Source of the DNA: Opitutaceae bacterium
GTDB taxonomy: Bacteria; Verrucomicrobiota; Verrucomicrobiia; Opitutales; Opitutaceae
DNA: 64,000 nucleotides
NCBI GenBank assembly: GCA_016794625.1
Contig: JAEUGY010000012.1
Location: 1-64,000, forward strand
Reading direction: 5' to 3'
Positions 45,698-53,348 of this stretch are shown here, piece after piece. The translations under genes were made by a program, and so were the position numbers. A model generated the notes under the pieces. The model was not told where the DNA came from, made no database searches, and saw nothing but the letters and a program-made list of their open reading frames with translations. Every line of letters begins with the position of its first letter. Within the stretch, counting starts at the first letter, position 1.

Positions 45698-47152
45698 CTA
45701 CATCCGCTTGACCTTGAAACTGCGAAACTCGACCGGATCGTTGTGGCCCGCGAAGCCGATCAAGCCGCTGGCCCGGTCGAGTCCTTTCGGCGGATGCTCG
45801 ATCTGACTTCGATCGAGTGAGTCCATGTCGACGTCGAGAATCTTGGTGCCGTTCAGCGTGACCGTGATCCGCTGGCCCTGCAGCTCAATCTCCTGAAGGT
45901 TCCACTCTCCCACCGGCCGGAGGTAGCCGTGTTTGGCCCCCACGCAGTGGTAGAGGGAACCATGATACTGGTACGGGAGAAGCAGGGGTTTTCCGGCCGC
46001 CGCCGCGGCCGCGTTGTAGCCGTCGCTGTCGAGCACCTGGATTTCGAGACCATCCACCGACGAGCGTCCACCCAGCGGCGTGCGCAGCGCGATGCCGTTG
46101 TTGCCTCCCTTGGGCAGGCGGAATTCGACGCGGATGACCCCGTTGCCAAACTCCTCCTTGGTCAGCAGATCGCCGCCCTTGCCCGGACGGCAGACAATCG
46201 CCCCGCCCTTCACTTCGTAGCTGTCCACCGCGCCCTGCCAGTTGCTCAGGTCCCGGCCATTGACCAGTTCGACAAAGCCGCGCTCACCCGCCCCGGCGAG
46301 ACGAAGTTCGCGATTGGCCTCATCGGCACCGATTTCGCGGATGAACACATTCTTCCACCGGATCTCGCTGCCATGCGTCTGGAGCTGGATCGGACCGCGC
46401 GGGAACGCCGGATCCTTCATGTATCCGTTCGGGCGTTTCGCCTTCTCCTTGGTCTCGGGCGATGCACCGGGTTTGGCATAGGCGAGATAACCGGCCTTCT
46501 GGTTGGCGAAGAAATTCTCCAGGACCGCATGGTCGACCACCCGCTCCCCGTTGAGGGTCACGGTCACGCGCTCGCCAATCATCCGGATGACAAAGCGATT
46601 CCACTCACCAAAGGGCTTGTCCATTTTCTTCGAGGGATCCTTGCCCGGCGCGCCTTTGCTGTTGTTCCACAACCCACCCGAGCCCTTGTCCTGACCGAGC
46701 CCGCGGGGATCGCCTTTCGTCGCGTCCCAGATCTGCACCTGCGGTATGCCGCGCAGGTAGATGCCACTGTCGCCGTCCGGCAGCGCCTTGTAATCCACCC
46801 GCAACTCAAAATCGCCGTAATCTTTGTCGGTGGTGAGGTACAGGCCCTTGCCGTCGTTGACGAGTTCGCCCTGCTGCACCGACCAGTGCGCCAGGATGTG
46901 CTCCGGACCCGCCTTGCCCTCGGGCAGGCCGCCCACGACGGACTTGCGTTTGTAGTCGGCCTGTTCCTGCGGTGACATCGACCAGAGCTCATTCGGATCC
47001 CGGGTGCCCCAGCCGTACCAACCGGAGAGATCCTTGCCATTGAACAAGGCGGTGAAGCCAGGGGGAGGCACGTTGTCCTCGGCCGCAACGAGTGGGGTTG
47101 CGGCCAGCAGGCAGAGCAGAGTGAACACGGATTTCAAGGCAGGCTGATTCAT
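45698..47152 (-). CDS. DUF1080 protein with two domains (3-keto-disaccharide hydrolase family)
   Basis: 484 residues with a signal peptide (LKSVFTLLCLLAATPLVAA). Two DUF1080 domains are in tandem: the first at about 30-275 (GFTALFNGKDLSGWYGWG, YGDFELRVDYKALPDGDSGIYLRG, FIRMIGERVTVTLNGERVVD) and the second at about 285-484 (GFVELVNGRDLSNWQGA, GNGVIRVEFRLPKGGNNGIALRT, LQGQRITVTLNGTKILDVD). Members of this family cleave 3-keto-glycosides after oxidation by Gfo/Idh dehydrogenases. The neighbouring genes on the same strand upstream are a Gfo/Idh protein and a PIG-L deacetylase, although 91 bp with short repeats lie between. It probably works in the periplasm. Confidence 0.92.
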   Translation of the reverse strand: MNQPALKSVFTLLCLLAATPLVAAEDNVPPPGFTALFNGKDLSGWYGWGTRDPNELWSMSPQEQADYKRKSVVGGLPEGKAGPEHILAHWSVQQGELVNDGKGLYLTTDKDYGDFELRVDYKALPDGDSGIYLRGIPQVQIWDATKGDPRGLGQDKGSGGLWNNSKGAPGKDPSKKMDKPFGEWNRFVIRMIGERVTVTLNGERVVDHAVLENFFANQKAGYLAYAKPGASPETKEKAKRPNGYMKDPAFPRGPIQLQTHGSEIRWKNVFIREIGADEANRELRLAGAGERGFVELVNGRDLSNWQGAVDSYEVKGGAIVCRPGKGGDLLTKEEFGNGVIRVEFRLPKGGNNGIALRTPLGGRSSVDGLEIQVLDSDGYNAAAAAAGKPLLLPYQYHGSLYHCVGAKHGYLRPVGEWNLQEIELQGQRITVTLNGTKILDVDMDSLDRSQIEHPPKGLDRASGLIGFAGHNDPVEFRSFKVKRM

Positions 47153-47243
47153 GGGACGAAGGGTAAAGCGTGAAACGTGAAGGGCGAAGCGTGAAAGTCA
47201 GGAGCGCGGTGGGCCGGAGCCGGCGTGGGAAGGAGGGCTGAGC

Positions 47244-48047
47244 TCACTCACCGCGCTCCAGGCCACGCTCATAGGCGCGATTGATCAGGCAGGCGCGGCC
47301 GAGGGCCTCGCGCAACGGGTCCGCCTGTTCGGCGCAGAATCCGAGGTGCGAGTGACGCCGCCAGCCTTCGGCATGCTGAAACCGCCCCGACAACCGGCCC
47401 ACGGCCCGGGAGAGGTCCTCCATGGACTGGAGGTAGGAGTTCATGCCCTGCGTCGCCTTGAGCCAGTCCTGCTGGCTCTGGTGACAGGTCAGCGCGGCCC
47501 GTTTGGTGGCATGCACCGCGGCGGTGTTGACATAAGCTCCGGCGGTGATCCGCCGCCGCAGACTATCGCGCAGTCCATGCGGCATGGCGTGGTACACCGT
47601 GGTCTCACCCGACCAGGCGGGGACGCGGGTGCCCGACTTGAAATTCGGCGCCCCGCGGGCAAAGGCGGCGGTCACGGCCAGACGGCACGTCGTGGCGTGA
47701 TCCTCCATGTAGTCTTGGGGTGAATGCGTCAGGATGATCGTGGGGCGCACCGTTCGGATCACGCCGGTCAGCCAGCGCAGCAGGGGCACGGTGTAGAGGA
47801 TCTCCAGGTCGTCGGTGCGGCTTTCGTGGTACGTCGCCCCCAGCAGGGCCGCGGCCTTCTTCGCCTCGCGCCGCCGGATCGTGCGCAGGGCGCCCGCCTT
47901 GATGACCTCGCTGCCGCAGGAGCCGGTTGAAATGTTCAGGTAGTGGATCGCGTAGCCGGCCTGACGGAGCAGCAGCAAGGTGCCCCCCATGCAGAACTCG
48001 ATGTCATCCGGGTGGGCCGCGATGGCGATGGCGTTGCGCTCGCTCAT
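47244..48047 (-). CDS. PIG-L family deacetylase
   Basis: 267 residues from the ATG ending at 48047, which overlaps the stop of the Gfo/Idh gene by 4 bp (ATGA). The zinc-binding motif AIAAHPDDIEFCMGG lies at the N-terminus, with the third ligand region in ILTHSPQDYMEDHATTCRLA. This is the LmbE/PIG-L fold, which hydrolyses N-acetyl groups from amino sugars and related compounds. No signal peptide, so it is cytoplasmic. Coupling to a cytoplasmic Gfo/Idh oxidoreductase suggests joint handling of an N-acetylated sugar. The longer frame upstream lies inside the neighbour and is rejected. Confidence 0.92.
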   Translation of the reverse strand: MSERNAIAIAAHPDDIEFCMGGTLLLLRQAGYAIHYLNISTGSCGSEVIKAGALRTIRRREAKKAAALLGATYHESRTDDLEILYTVPLLRWLTGVIRTVRPTIILTHSPQDYMEDHATTCRLAVTAAFARGAPNFKSGTRVPAWSGETTVYHAMPHGLRDSLRRRITAGAYVNTAAVHATKRAALTCHQSQQDWLKATQGMNSYLQSMEDLSRAVGRLSGRFQHAEGWRRHSHLGFCAEQADPLREALGRACLINRAYERGLERGE

Positions 48048-49078
48048 GACACTTCGGAAAGCCGGACCGTCCGCTGTTCGCGGGCGGAGAGATCGCACGC
48101 CAGCACGGCGAGGTGGGATTTCATCGCCTCGTCGAGCGAGGTGAGCGGCATGGCCTCCCCCCGACCGAGCGCGGCAAAAAAGGCCTGGAACTGGGCCTCG
48201 TAGGGGTGATCCGACACGTCCCCGGAATCCACCAGCTTCATCGAGAGTTCGCTCCACCGCTGTTTGTCCAAAGCGAGCTGGCTCGAGTGAAACTTGTTGT
48301 CGAGCAGGCTGCCTTCACTGCCGACGAACTGGGTGCGGAAGTAGTACGGCTGGATGCAATCGATCGAGGAGGCGACCTTGCCCAGCGCACCGTTGGCAAA
48401 CCGCAGGACACTCACACTCGTCGTGGCGTATTGGTACTGGGCAAACACGGGGTTGGCCGAACCCGTCGCGTGGCTCGTCACACTTTCCACGGCGGACCCC
48501 ATGCAGAGCACCAGCGCATCCAGCGCGTGGCACCCGGCCGAAAGCAGGCTGCTGCCTCCCGACTCCTGCTTCGTGTTCCAGCGGAACTGTCCGTACCAGG
48601 GTCCGATGCCGTGGTAGTAGTCGACTTCGCCGTAATGCAGCGCCCCGAGCAGGCCCCGGTCGATCACCGCCTTGGTGGCGACGAGCTGGTTCGAGAAGCG
48701 GCATTCAAAACACACGCAGGTCCGGACCCCGGCGGCCTTCACCGCCTCCGCCACGCGGTGGGCGTCCGCCACCGTCAGCGTGATCGGTTTCTCAATGATG
48801 AGGTGCTTGCCCGCACGGGCCGCCGCCACGATGTGGTCGGCATGCAGGTGGGGATAACTGCAGATGGACACCACATCGATCTCGGGATCGGCCAGCAGGG
48901 CCTGCAGATCGGTGGTGCAGGAGATCGGGCCGCCATGACGGGCGGACAATGCCACCGGATCCTGGGGACGCGACGAGTACACGGCCGTGACCCGTGCCAG
49001 GCCCGTGGCATGGATGGCAGCGATGTGGGCACCGCTGACCCAACCGTAACCGAGAATACCGACATGGAAGCGTTTCAT
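48044..49078 (-). CDS. cytoplasmic Gfo/Idh/MocA family oxidoreductase
   Basis: 344 residues without a signal peptide. The Rossmann motif FHVGILGYGWVSGAHIAA is at the N-terminus and KHLIIEKPITLTVADAHRVAEA is the EKP motif. The C-terminal domain includes FECRFSNQLVATKAVIDRGLLG and SGGSSLLSAGCHALDALVLCMG, with the conserved His of the sugar site. It uses NAD(P) to oxidise or reduce a sugar or inositol-type substrate. It lacks the Tat leader of the two other Gfo/Idh proteins in this window. Translationally coupled to the PIG-L deacetylase gene. Confidence 0.93.
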   Translation of the reverse strand: MKRFHVGILGYGWVSGAHIAAIHATGLARVTAVYSSRPQDPVALSARHGGPISCTTDLQALLADPEIDVVSICSYPHLHADHIVAAARAGKHLIIEKPITLTVADAHRVAEAVKAAGVRTCVCFECRFSNQLVATKAVIDRGLLGALHYGEVDYYHGIGPWYGQFRWNTKQESGGSSLLSAGCHALDALVLCMGSAVESVTSHATGSANPVFAQYQYATTSVSVLRFANGALGKVASSIDCIQPYYFRTQFVGSEGSLLDNKFHSSQLALDKQRWSELSMKLVDSGDVSDHPYEAQFQAFFAALGRGEAMPLTSLDEAMKSHLAVLACDLSAREQRTVRLSEVS

Positions 49079-49456
49079 GGTGGCAACGTCAGTTCACGTC
49101 CTGAACGAATCGCGCGCAAGCAGGGGGCCCGGTGATCGTCGATGGTTCGGGGGGTGAAGCAAGGCGACGAGGGTCGACGCAGGACGCGCGCGGGTCAATG
49201 CCAGCCACAACCGATTCGCGCTCCGCCGCCGTGGAGCACGGTCGCCCCCCACCCGCCCGCGACGGCGCCCGGCAAGGGGCGGCGGAGATGCCGGACACGA
49301 CGAGACTCGACCGCCGCCGTTCGGACGCCTAGGCTGGCCCGGCCCAAATCATCACCCTTCCTGAAGGGATTCGGCGCCGGCCGGTGTTAACACTCCATGC
49401 GGAGGTGTCGCCCGGTACCCGGACTGGCTTCCGCGCCCTCCCTTCCCGCCCATGTC
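49079..49456. other. 378-bp gene-free stretch between divergent genes
   Basis: It separates the Gfo/Idh gene from the cnrYXH-like cassette and must hold promoters for both. I found no operator-like motif of the TCAACGRT type, no clear stem-loop and no convincing small gene. Confidence 0.5.
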
Positions 49457-49816
49457 ATGAGCCCCGCCCCCGATCCCCTCGAAGCGGCCCTGCAGGCCCT
49501 TTCCGCCGAGACGCCCCGACAGCCCGGCTCCGTGCAGCGGGAAGTCTGGCGCCGCCTCGCGCATGCCGAGAGCACCCCCACGTCGCGCACGCAACACGGG
49601 TGGTGGCGAATCGAAGCCGCGTTCGCCCATCCGGCCTTCGCCACCGTGTTCGTCGCCGCATGCCTGCTCCTCGGTCTGTTTCTTGCCGAAGTGCGGTTGA
49701 ACCGCGCCCAGCACGAGCGGACCGCGGCGTTGGAGCGTGGCTACCTGCAACTGATCGACCCGCTCCTGTCCGCCACCCACCTCCCACGCGCCGAGTCCGC
49801 CGCGCACCAGCCATGA
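49457..49816 (+). CDS. small single-pass membrane protein, candidate anti-sigma factor (CnrY-like position)
   Basis: 119 residues from the ATG at 49457. The first 55 residues are hydrophilic with an amphipathic stretch (PLEAALQALSAETP, SVQREVWRRLAHAE). One transmembrane segment follows (FATVFVAACLLLGLFLAEV, about 65-85), and the tail would be periplasmic. Size and topology resemble CnrY-type anti-sigma factors, which hold the ECF factor with their short cytoplasmic N-terminus. The gene overlaps the next one by 4 bp (ATGA), and that one is followed by a sigma factor. The assignment rests on topology and gene order, not on recognised sequence motifs. Confidence 0.75.
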   Translation: MSPAPDPLEAALQALSAETPRQPGSVQREVWRRLAHAESTPTSRTQHGWWRIEAAFAHPAFATVFVAACLLLGLFLAEVRLNRAQHERTAALERGYLQLIDPLLSATHLPRAESAAHQP

Positions 49817-50271
49817 AACGCACGCTGCTCGTCCTTTCGCTCGGTCTGGTGGCCGGCACGACCGCCCACGTTGGCTGGTTTGCCGCCAAGCGGCCCGCGC
49901 CCGTCGATTCGCTCGACACTCAACTGGCGTGGATCCGCACCCAGCTCGACCTCGCCCCGGACCAATACCGACAGCTCAAACACCTGCACGAGCAGCTCGG
50001 TCCCCGCCAGCTCCAGCTGGCCGCGGAGGTGGAACGGCTGCGCGCCGCGTTTGCGCGGTTCGAGCGGGAACGTAGGGAAGCGGGCGAGGTGGACTTCCTC
50101 GAAGTCGCCCGCGCCGCCGCCGACAGCCGGTCCCTGGACCGCGAGTGCGAAGCCTCCGCCCGCCAGCTGGTCTCCGCCGCGACCCGGGTGATGACCCCCG
50201 AACAGCGCCAGCGCTACCTTCGACTTCTGGCTCCCGCCCTCAAGGACGCTGCGGCCGACCAGCCGCTCTGA
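49813..50271 (+). CDS. periplasmic metal-sensor-like protein (ZraP/CnrX/Spy type)
   Basis: 152 residues from the ATG at 49813 (overlapping the previous stop). An N-terminal signal anchor (LLVLSLGLVAGTTAHVGWF) is followed by a nearly all-helical domain: LDTQLAWIRTQLDLAPDQYRQLKHLHEQLGPRQLQLAAEVERLRAAF, then SRSLDREC and VMTPEQRQRYLRLLAPAL. This is the layout of the heavy-metal resistance/LTxxQ family, with its L-x-P-x-Q repeats. It probably senses metal or envelope stress in the periplasm and acts on the membrane protein encoded before it. Few His or Met ligands are visible, so metal binding is unproven. Confidence 0.82.
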   Translation: MKRTLLVLSLGLVAGTTAHVGWFAAKRPAPVDSLDTQLAWIRTQLDLAPDQYRQLKHLHEQLGPRQLQLAAEVERLRAAFARFERERREAGEVDFLEVARAAADSRSLDRECEASARQLVSAATRVMTPEQRQRYLRLLAPALKDAAADQPL

Positions 50272-50305
50272 TCGGTATCCAAAAACGCCGGGCCTACACA
50301 TCCAC

Positions 50306-50893
50306 GTGACTCCGGAAGGTGACAGGGACCTCGACCTGCTCCACGCGCTGCAACGCGGGGAGGACGCCGCGTTGAACCACCTCATGGAGCGGTGGGAGGC
50401 CCGCTTGTTCGCCTTCGCCTGGCGTTCCACCCACAACTCCGCCGACGCCCAGGACCTCGTCGCCGAAACGTTCGTCCGGCTCTACCAGCAGCGGGCCAGC
50501 CTGCGCAGCGACTCCCGGCTCGCCGCCTGGCTGTACACCACCCTGGCGAATCTTTGCCGCAACCAGCACCGCTGGCGCAGCCGGCACCCGACCCTCAGCT
50601 TTGACGCCACCGGGTCGGAAGGCGTTCCTTCGGTGGCCGCTCCCGTCAGTGATGCCCCTTCCATTCCGGAGGCGATGGAACAGCGGGAAAACGCCCTGCT
50701 GGTTGCCTCAGCCCTCGACCGGCTGCCCCACGACCTGCGCCTGACCGTCCTGCTCTACTATTTTGAGCGACTCTCCTACCGCGACATTGGCGAGGTCGTC
50801 GGCTGTTCGGAACGAGGCGTTGAAACGCGGCTCTACCGGGCCCGCGCCCTCCTGCGCGAGAGCCTCGCGGCCCCTTCGGGACGCGAGCCCTGA
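50306..50893 (+). CDS. ECF RNA polymerase sigma factor
   Basis: 195 residues from a GTG start. Region 2 reads LFAFAWRSTHNSADAQDLVAETFVRLYQQ and LAAWLYTTLANLCRNQHRWRSR. Region 4 reads RLPHDLRLTVLLYYFERLSYRDIGEVVGCSERGVETRLYRARALL. It is last in a three-gene cassette whose order (membrane anti-sigma candidate, periplasmic helical sensor, ECF sigma) equals that of cnrYXH. It lies 34 bp after the sensor gene, so probably in the same operon. It is followed by palindromic repeats and a strong stem-loop. Confidence 0.93.
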   Translation: MTPEGDRDLDLLHALQRGEDAALNHLMERWEARLFAFAWRSTHNSADAQDLVAETFVRLYQQRASLRSDSRLAAWLYTTLANLCRNQHRWRSRHPTLSFDATGSEGVPSVAAPVSDAPSIPEAMEQRENALLVASALDRLPHDLRLTVLLYYFERLSYRDIGEVVGCSERGVETRLYRARALLRESLAAPSGREP

Positions 50894-50912
50894 CGCGCGG
50901 CGCAGTCAGAGA

Positions 50913-50948
50913 CTCCGTTGTAGGCGGCCTCGCTGAGGCCGCGCCGGG
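50913..50948. repeat. 36-bp palindromic repeat, unit 1
   Basis: It differs by one base from unit 2 at 51039-51074. Each unit contains the stem GCGGCCTC/GAGGCCGC with loop GCT. A second small palindrome, GGGACCCTCGGTCCC, follows at 50945-50959. Confidence 0.75.
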
Positions 50949-51038
50949 ACCCTCGGTCCCGCCCTCCGTTGTCCATCTCTTTACGCGACGCCGATCCCCG
51001 CGGGGTCGGCGACTCCACCTCCAACAGAACGATTCATC

Positions 51039-51074
51039 CTCCGTTGGAGGCGGCCTCGCTGAGGCCGCGCCGGG
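51039..51074. repeat. 36-bp palindromic repeat, unit 2
   Basis: Same orientation as unit 1, 126 bp further on. Between the units lies another imperfect palindrome near 50991-51011 (GCCGATCCCC and GGGGTCGGC). The whole gap 50894-51141 looks like a small REP-type cluster without genes. Confidence 0.75.
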
Positions 51075-51081
51075 GACGACC

Positions 51082-51107
51082 ACGGCGGCCCGCATTCGGG
51101 CCGCCGT
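51082..51107. terminator. strong stem-loop between convergent ECF sigma and TonB_C-like genes
   Basis: A perfect 11-bp stem (ACGGCGGCCCG/CGGGCCGCCGT) with loop CATT, followed by TTT. It is the best terminator candidate in the window and could serve both converging transcripts. Confidence 0.65.
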
Positions 51108-51141
51108 TTCCAGAGCCACCCACAGAGCTCGCACCTCCCTC

Positions 51142-51849
51142 CTACCGGAACGTAAACGTCTGGCGGACCTTCGCGAGGACGGGACGATTTCCGCTGGTCG
51201 GCGGCTCAAACTTCCACGTCTCCACGGCGGCGATCGCCAGAATTCCCAGTTCGGGAAAATCCGTCTCCGCCACCGCCGGCACGCGCGCAGCTCCGGACTC
51301 GTCGATGTAGAACTCAATCACACACTGACCGGAAACGCCTTTGTCGAGGAGCCATTTGCCATACGCCGGCGCCGGTGCGACTACGGGCATCGGAACCCGG
51401 TCCAGTTCGCGTAGCGTGCACGGGCGATAGTCCGGGCGGTCCTTGATCATGCGCGCCAGGTACTGCCCCATGTCAAAGGTCACCACCACGCCCACGGCCT
51501 GAAACGTGAACAGGACTTCCGTCTTGGTGTTGATCGCCTGTCCGCGCATGCGGGTCGGCTCGTACCGCCAGCGTCGCAGGGCATGGATGGCCTCGTCCGC
51601 AAATTCGCGTCGGGTGTGGGCCACCGCCAGGGTGTCGGTCAGCACGCCCTCCGAATCCACCACCAACGCCACCAGCGCCCAACCTTCGGAAATGCCTTGC
51701 TGACTGAGCACCCACGGGAAACGGGCTTCCTCGGTCTGCAGGATGCGCAGCGGTCGATCTTCGGGCAGTCCGGGCGCAGGCGCGGACAGCAACGGTCCCG
51801 CCGCGAGCAATGTGAGCAATCCGAGAAGTTTCGTTTTCATGACCATCAC
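51142..51849 (-). CDS. secreted protein with two TonB C-terminal-like domains
   Basis: 235 residues with a signal peptide (MKTKLLGLLTLLAAGPLLSA). Two TonB_C-like units follow: about 45-115 (ISEGWALVALVVDSEGVLTDTLAVAHTRREFADEAIHALRRWRYEPTRMRG) and about 160-235 (GVSGQCVIEFYIDESGAARVPAVAETDFPELGILAIAAVETWKFEPPTSGN). There is no Pro-rich periplasm-spanning linker, so it is not a normal energy-coupling TonB. The GTG start at 51849 has a Shine-Dalgarno AAGGAGG (51860-51866 on this strand) at 10-nt spacing, the clearest in the window. ATGs at 51846 and 51840 are alternatives. Confidence 0.85.
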   Translation of the reverse strand: MMVMKTKLLGLLTLLAAGPLLSAPAPGLPEDRPLRILQTEEARFPWVLSQQGISEGWALVALVVDSEGVLTDTLAVAHTRREFADEAIHALRRWRYEPTRMRGQAINTKTEVLFTFQAVGVVVTFDMGQYLARMIKDRPDYRPCTLRELDRVPMPVVAPAPAYGKWLLDKGVSGQCVIEFYIDESGAARVPAVAETDFPELGILAIAAVETWKFEPPTSGNRPVLAKVRQTFTFR

Positions 51850-52025
51850 AGGGTTTCAACCTCCTTAACACCGGCACCGGCCCAATCCCTTCACTCGGCG
51901 ATCCGGTCCACCGTCGTCGGCACGGTCGCCCTCATCCCTTCCGCCGGAGCCCGGCCGCTCCACCGTTGCCATCGGGTGCTTTGTCGCCCAGACCTGCCGC
52001 CACCGCCTCGTGCGCGGCCCACCTC

Positions 52026-53348
52026 ATGACGTTTCACCGCGCATTTCTTGTTCTTTCGCTGTCCCTCGCTTCGCTCCTGTCCCGCTCGCCGGCCGCAGGA
52101 CAGAATGAACCGTTCCTGCTCTCGTCCGAGGGCAGCGGACGGGCCACCGCCTACCTGGAGTCGGGCAAGATCATCACGTTCCAAGGCCGCACCCACGTGG
52201 CCTGGCTCGACACGCCGGCGGAGGGTTTTCGGATCCGGATTCGCACGCTCGATCACGCCACGGGACAGTGGTCGCAATCCTGGACGGTCGGTGAAGCGGC
52301 GGACAACCATGGCGGCCCGGCGCTCACGGTCGATCAGGCGGGATTCCTGCACCTGGTCTTCTATTCGCATCACCATCCGTTTCGCTACCGGAAATCGATC
52401 CGGCCCAACGATGCCTCGGCGTGGGGACCGGTCGAGGAATTCGGACTGCATCTGACGTATCCGACCTTGCTCTGCGCCGCCGACGGCACGCTGCTTCTCT
52501 CCGCCCGGCATAGCTTCGACGACAAGCCGTGGGAACTGGAACTCTGGGCCAAACCTCCGTCCGGTCCGTGGGTCCGCCAGTCGTCCCTGCTGCGGTCGCG
52601 CACGCTCAAGTACGCCCAGTTTGCCGCCTCGATGGCGTGGGCCCCCGATCATCAGCGGCTGTTCCTGTCGTACCGGATCTATGAGATGCCCGACTATGAA
52701 AAGAAGGACGCGATCACAAGCGTCGGCTGCATCACCAGTCCGGATGCCGGCCGGACCTGGACCCACCTGAACGGCAAGCCGCTGGTCTTGCCCGGCACGA
52801 TTGACACCCTGGACGCCGTCTTCACGGGCAACTCGCTCGAGGGCCGGATCGCCGACACCGGTTCGATGGCGGTAAGCCCAGCCGGCGTGCCCCATCTCAC
52901 CTACAGTGTCCGGGTCCAGGAAAACGCCGAGGCCTACCTCGCCACACCGCTGCCGGGTGGCGGGTGGCGTCACTTGAAACTCAATCCGTTCCTGCCGGAG
53001 GAGCTGCGTCACCATGCCATGATCCTGCAGGGCGGCGTGGTGTTCACCGCGGATGGGCAGCCGGTGGTGGTGTGCACGGCGTCTCGTTATCGTTTCGGGG
53101 AGGAATCATGGGGACACCCGAGCAACCGCCTGGTCGTGTTCTCCTCCCGCGACGGCGGTCTCACGTTTTCTTCGCGGGTGCTGACCGCCCCGCAGGCGCT
53201 GGCACCCCAGTGGCTCCCCAACCTCGAAAAGCCAACCGGTTTCAATCAAGTTCCCAACCGACCGGGCGTCATCTACACGGCCGGTGACGCCGGCGCCGGC
53301 CTCAAGGACATGCTGCGCAATCAAGTCTGGTGGCAAACGCTGCCCTGA
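52026..53348 (+). CDS. secreted BNR-repeat (BNR_4-like) protein, possible polysaccharide lyase or glycosidase
   Basis: 440 residues from the ATG at 52026 with a signal peptide (FLVLSLSLASLLSRSPAAG). It is rich in propeller-type strands: GRTHVAWLDTPAEGFRIRIRTLD, DNHGGPALTVDQAGFLHLVFYSHHHPFRYRKS, TSPDAGRTWTH and FSSRDGGLTFSS. The block with NHGGPAL, followed by LHLVFYSHHHPFRY, is characteristic of BNR_4 proteins, a group that includes seven-bladed ulvan lyases of PL24/PL25. The His and Tyr/Arg of that block could be catalytic. The activity is inferred from resemblance only. It stands alone, upstream of the chemosensory operon. Confidence 0.82.
   Translation: MTFHRAFLVLSLSLASLLSRSPAAGQNEPFLLSSEGSGRATAYLESGKIITFQGRTHVAWLDTPAEGFRIRIRTLDHATGQWSQSWTVGEAADNHGGPALTVDQAGFLHLVFYSHHHPFRYRKSIRPNDASAWGPVEEFGLHLTYPTLLCAADGTLLLSARHSFDDKPWELELWAKPPSGPWVRQSSLLRSRTLKYAQFAASMAWAPDHQRLFLSYRIYEMPDYEKKDAITSVGCITSPDAGRTWTHLNGKPLVLPGTIDTLDAVFTGNSLEGRIADTGSMAVSPAGVPHLTYSVRVQENAEAYLATPLPGGGWRHLKLNPFLPEELRHHAMILQGGVVFTADGQPVVVCTASRYRFGEESWGHPSNRLVVFSSRDGGLTFSSRVLTAPQALAPQWLPNLEKPTGFNQVPNRPGVIYTAGDAGAGLKDMLRNQVWWQTLP

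Noticed and set aside
50913..51074. CRISPR-like array
   Set aside because: Only two 36-bp units with one 90-bp gap, strongly palindromic and with no cas genes; a REP-type repeat is the simpler reading.
4151..53348. Fucoidan or ulvan utilisation locus
   Set aside because: Fucosidase- and rhamnosidase-type enzymes fit, but no sulfatase is present in the window, so a sulfated algal polymer is not supported.
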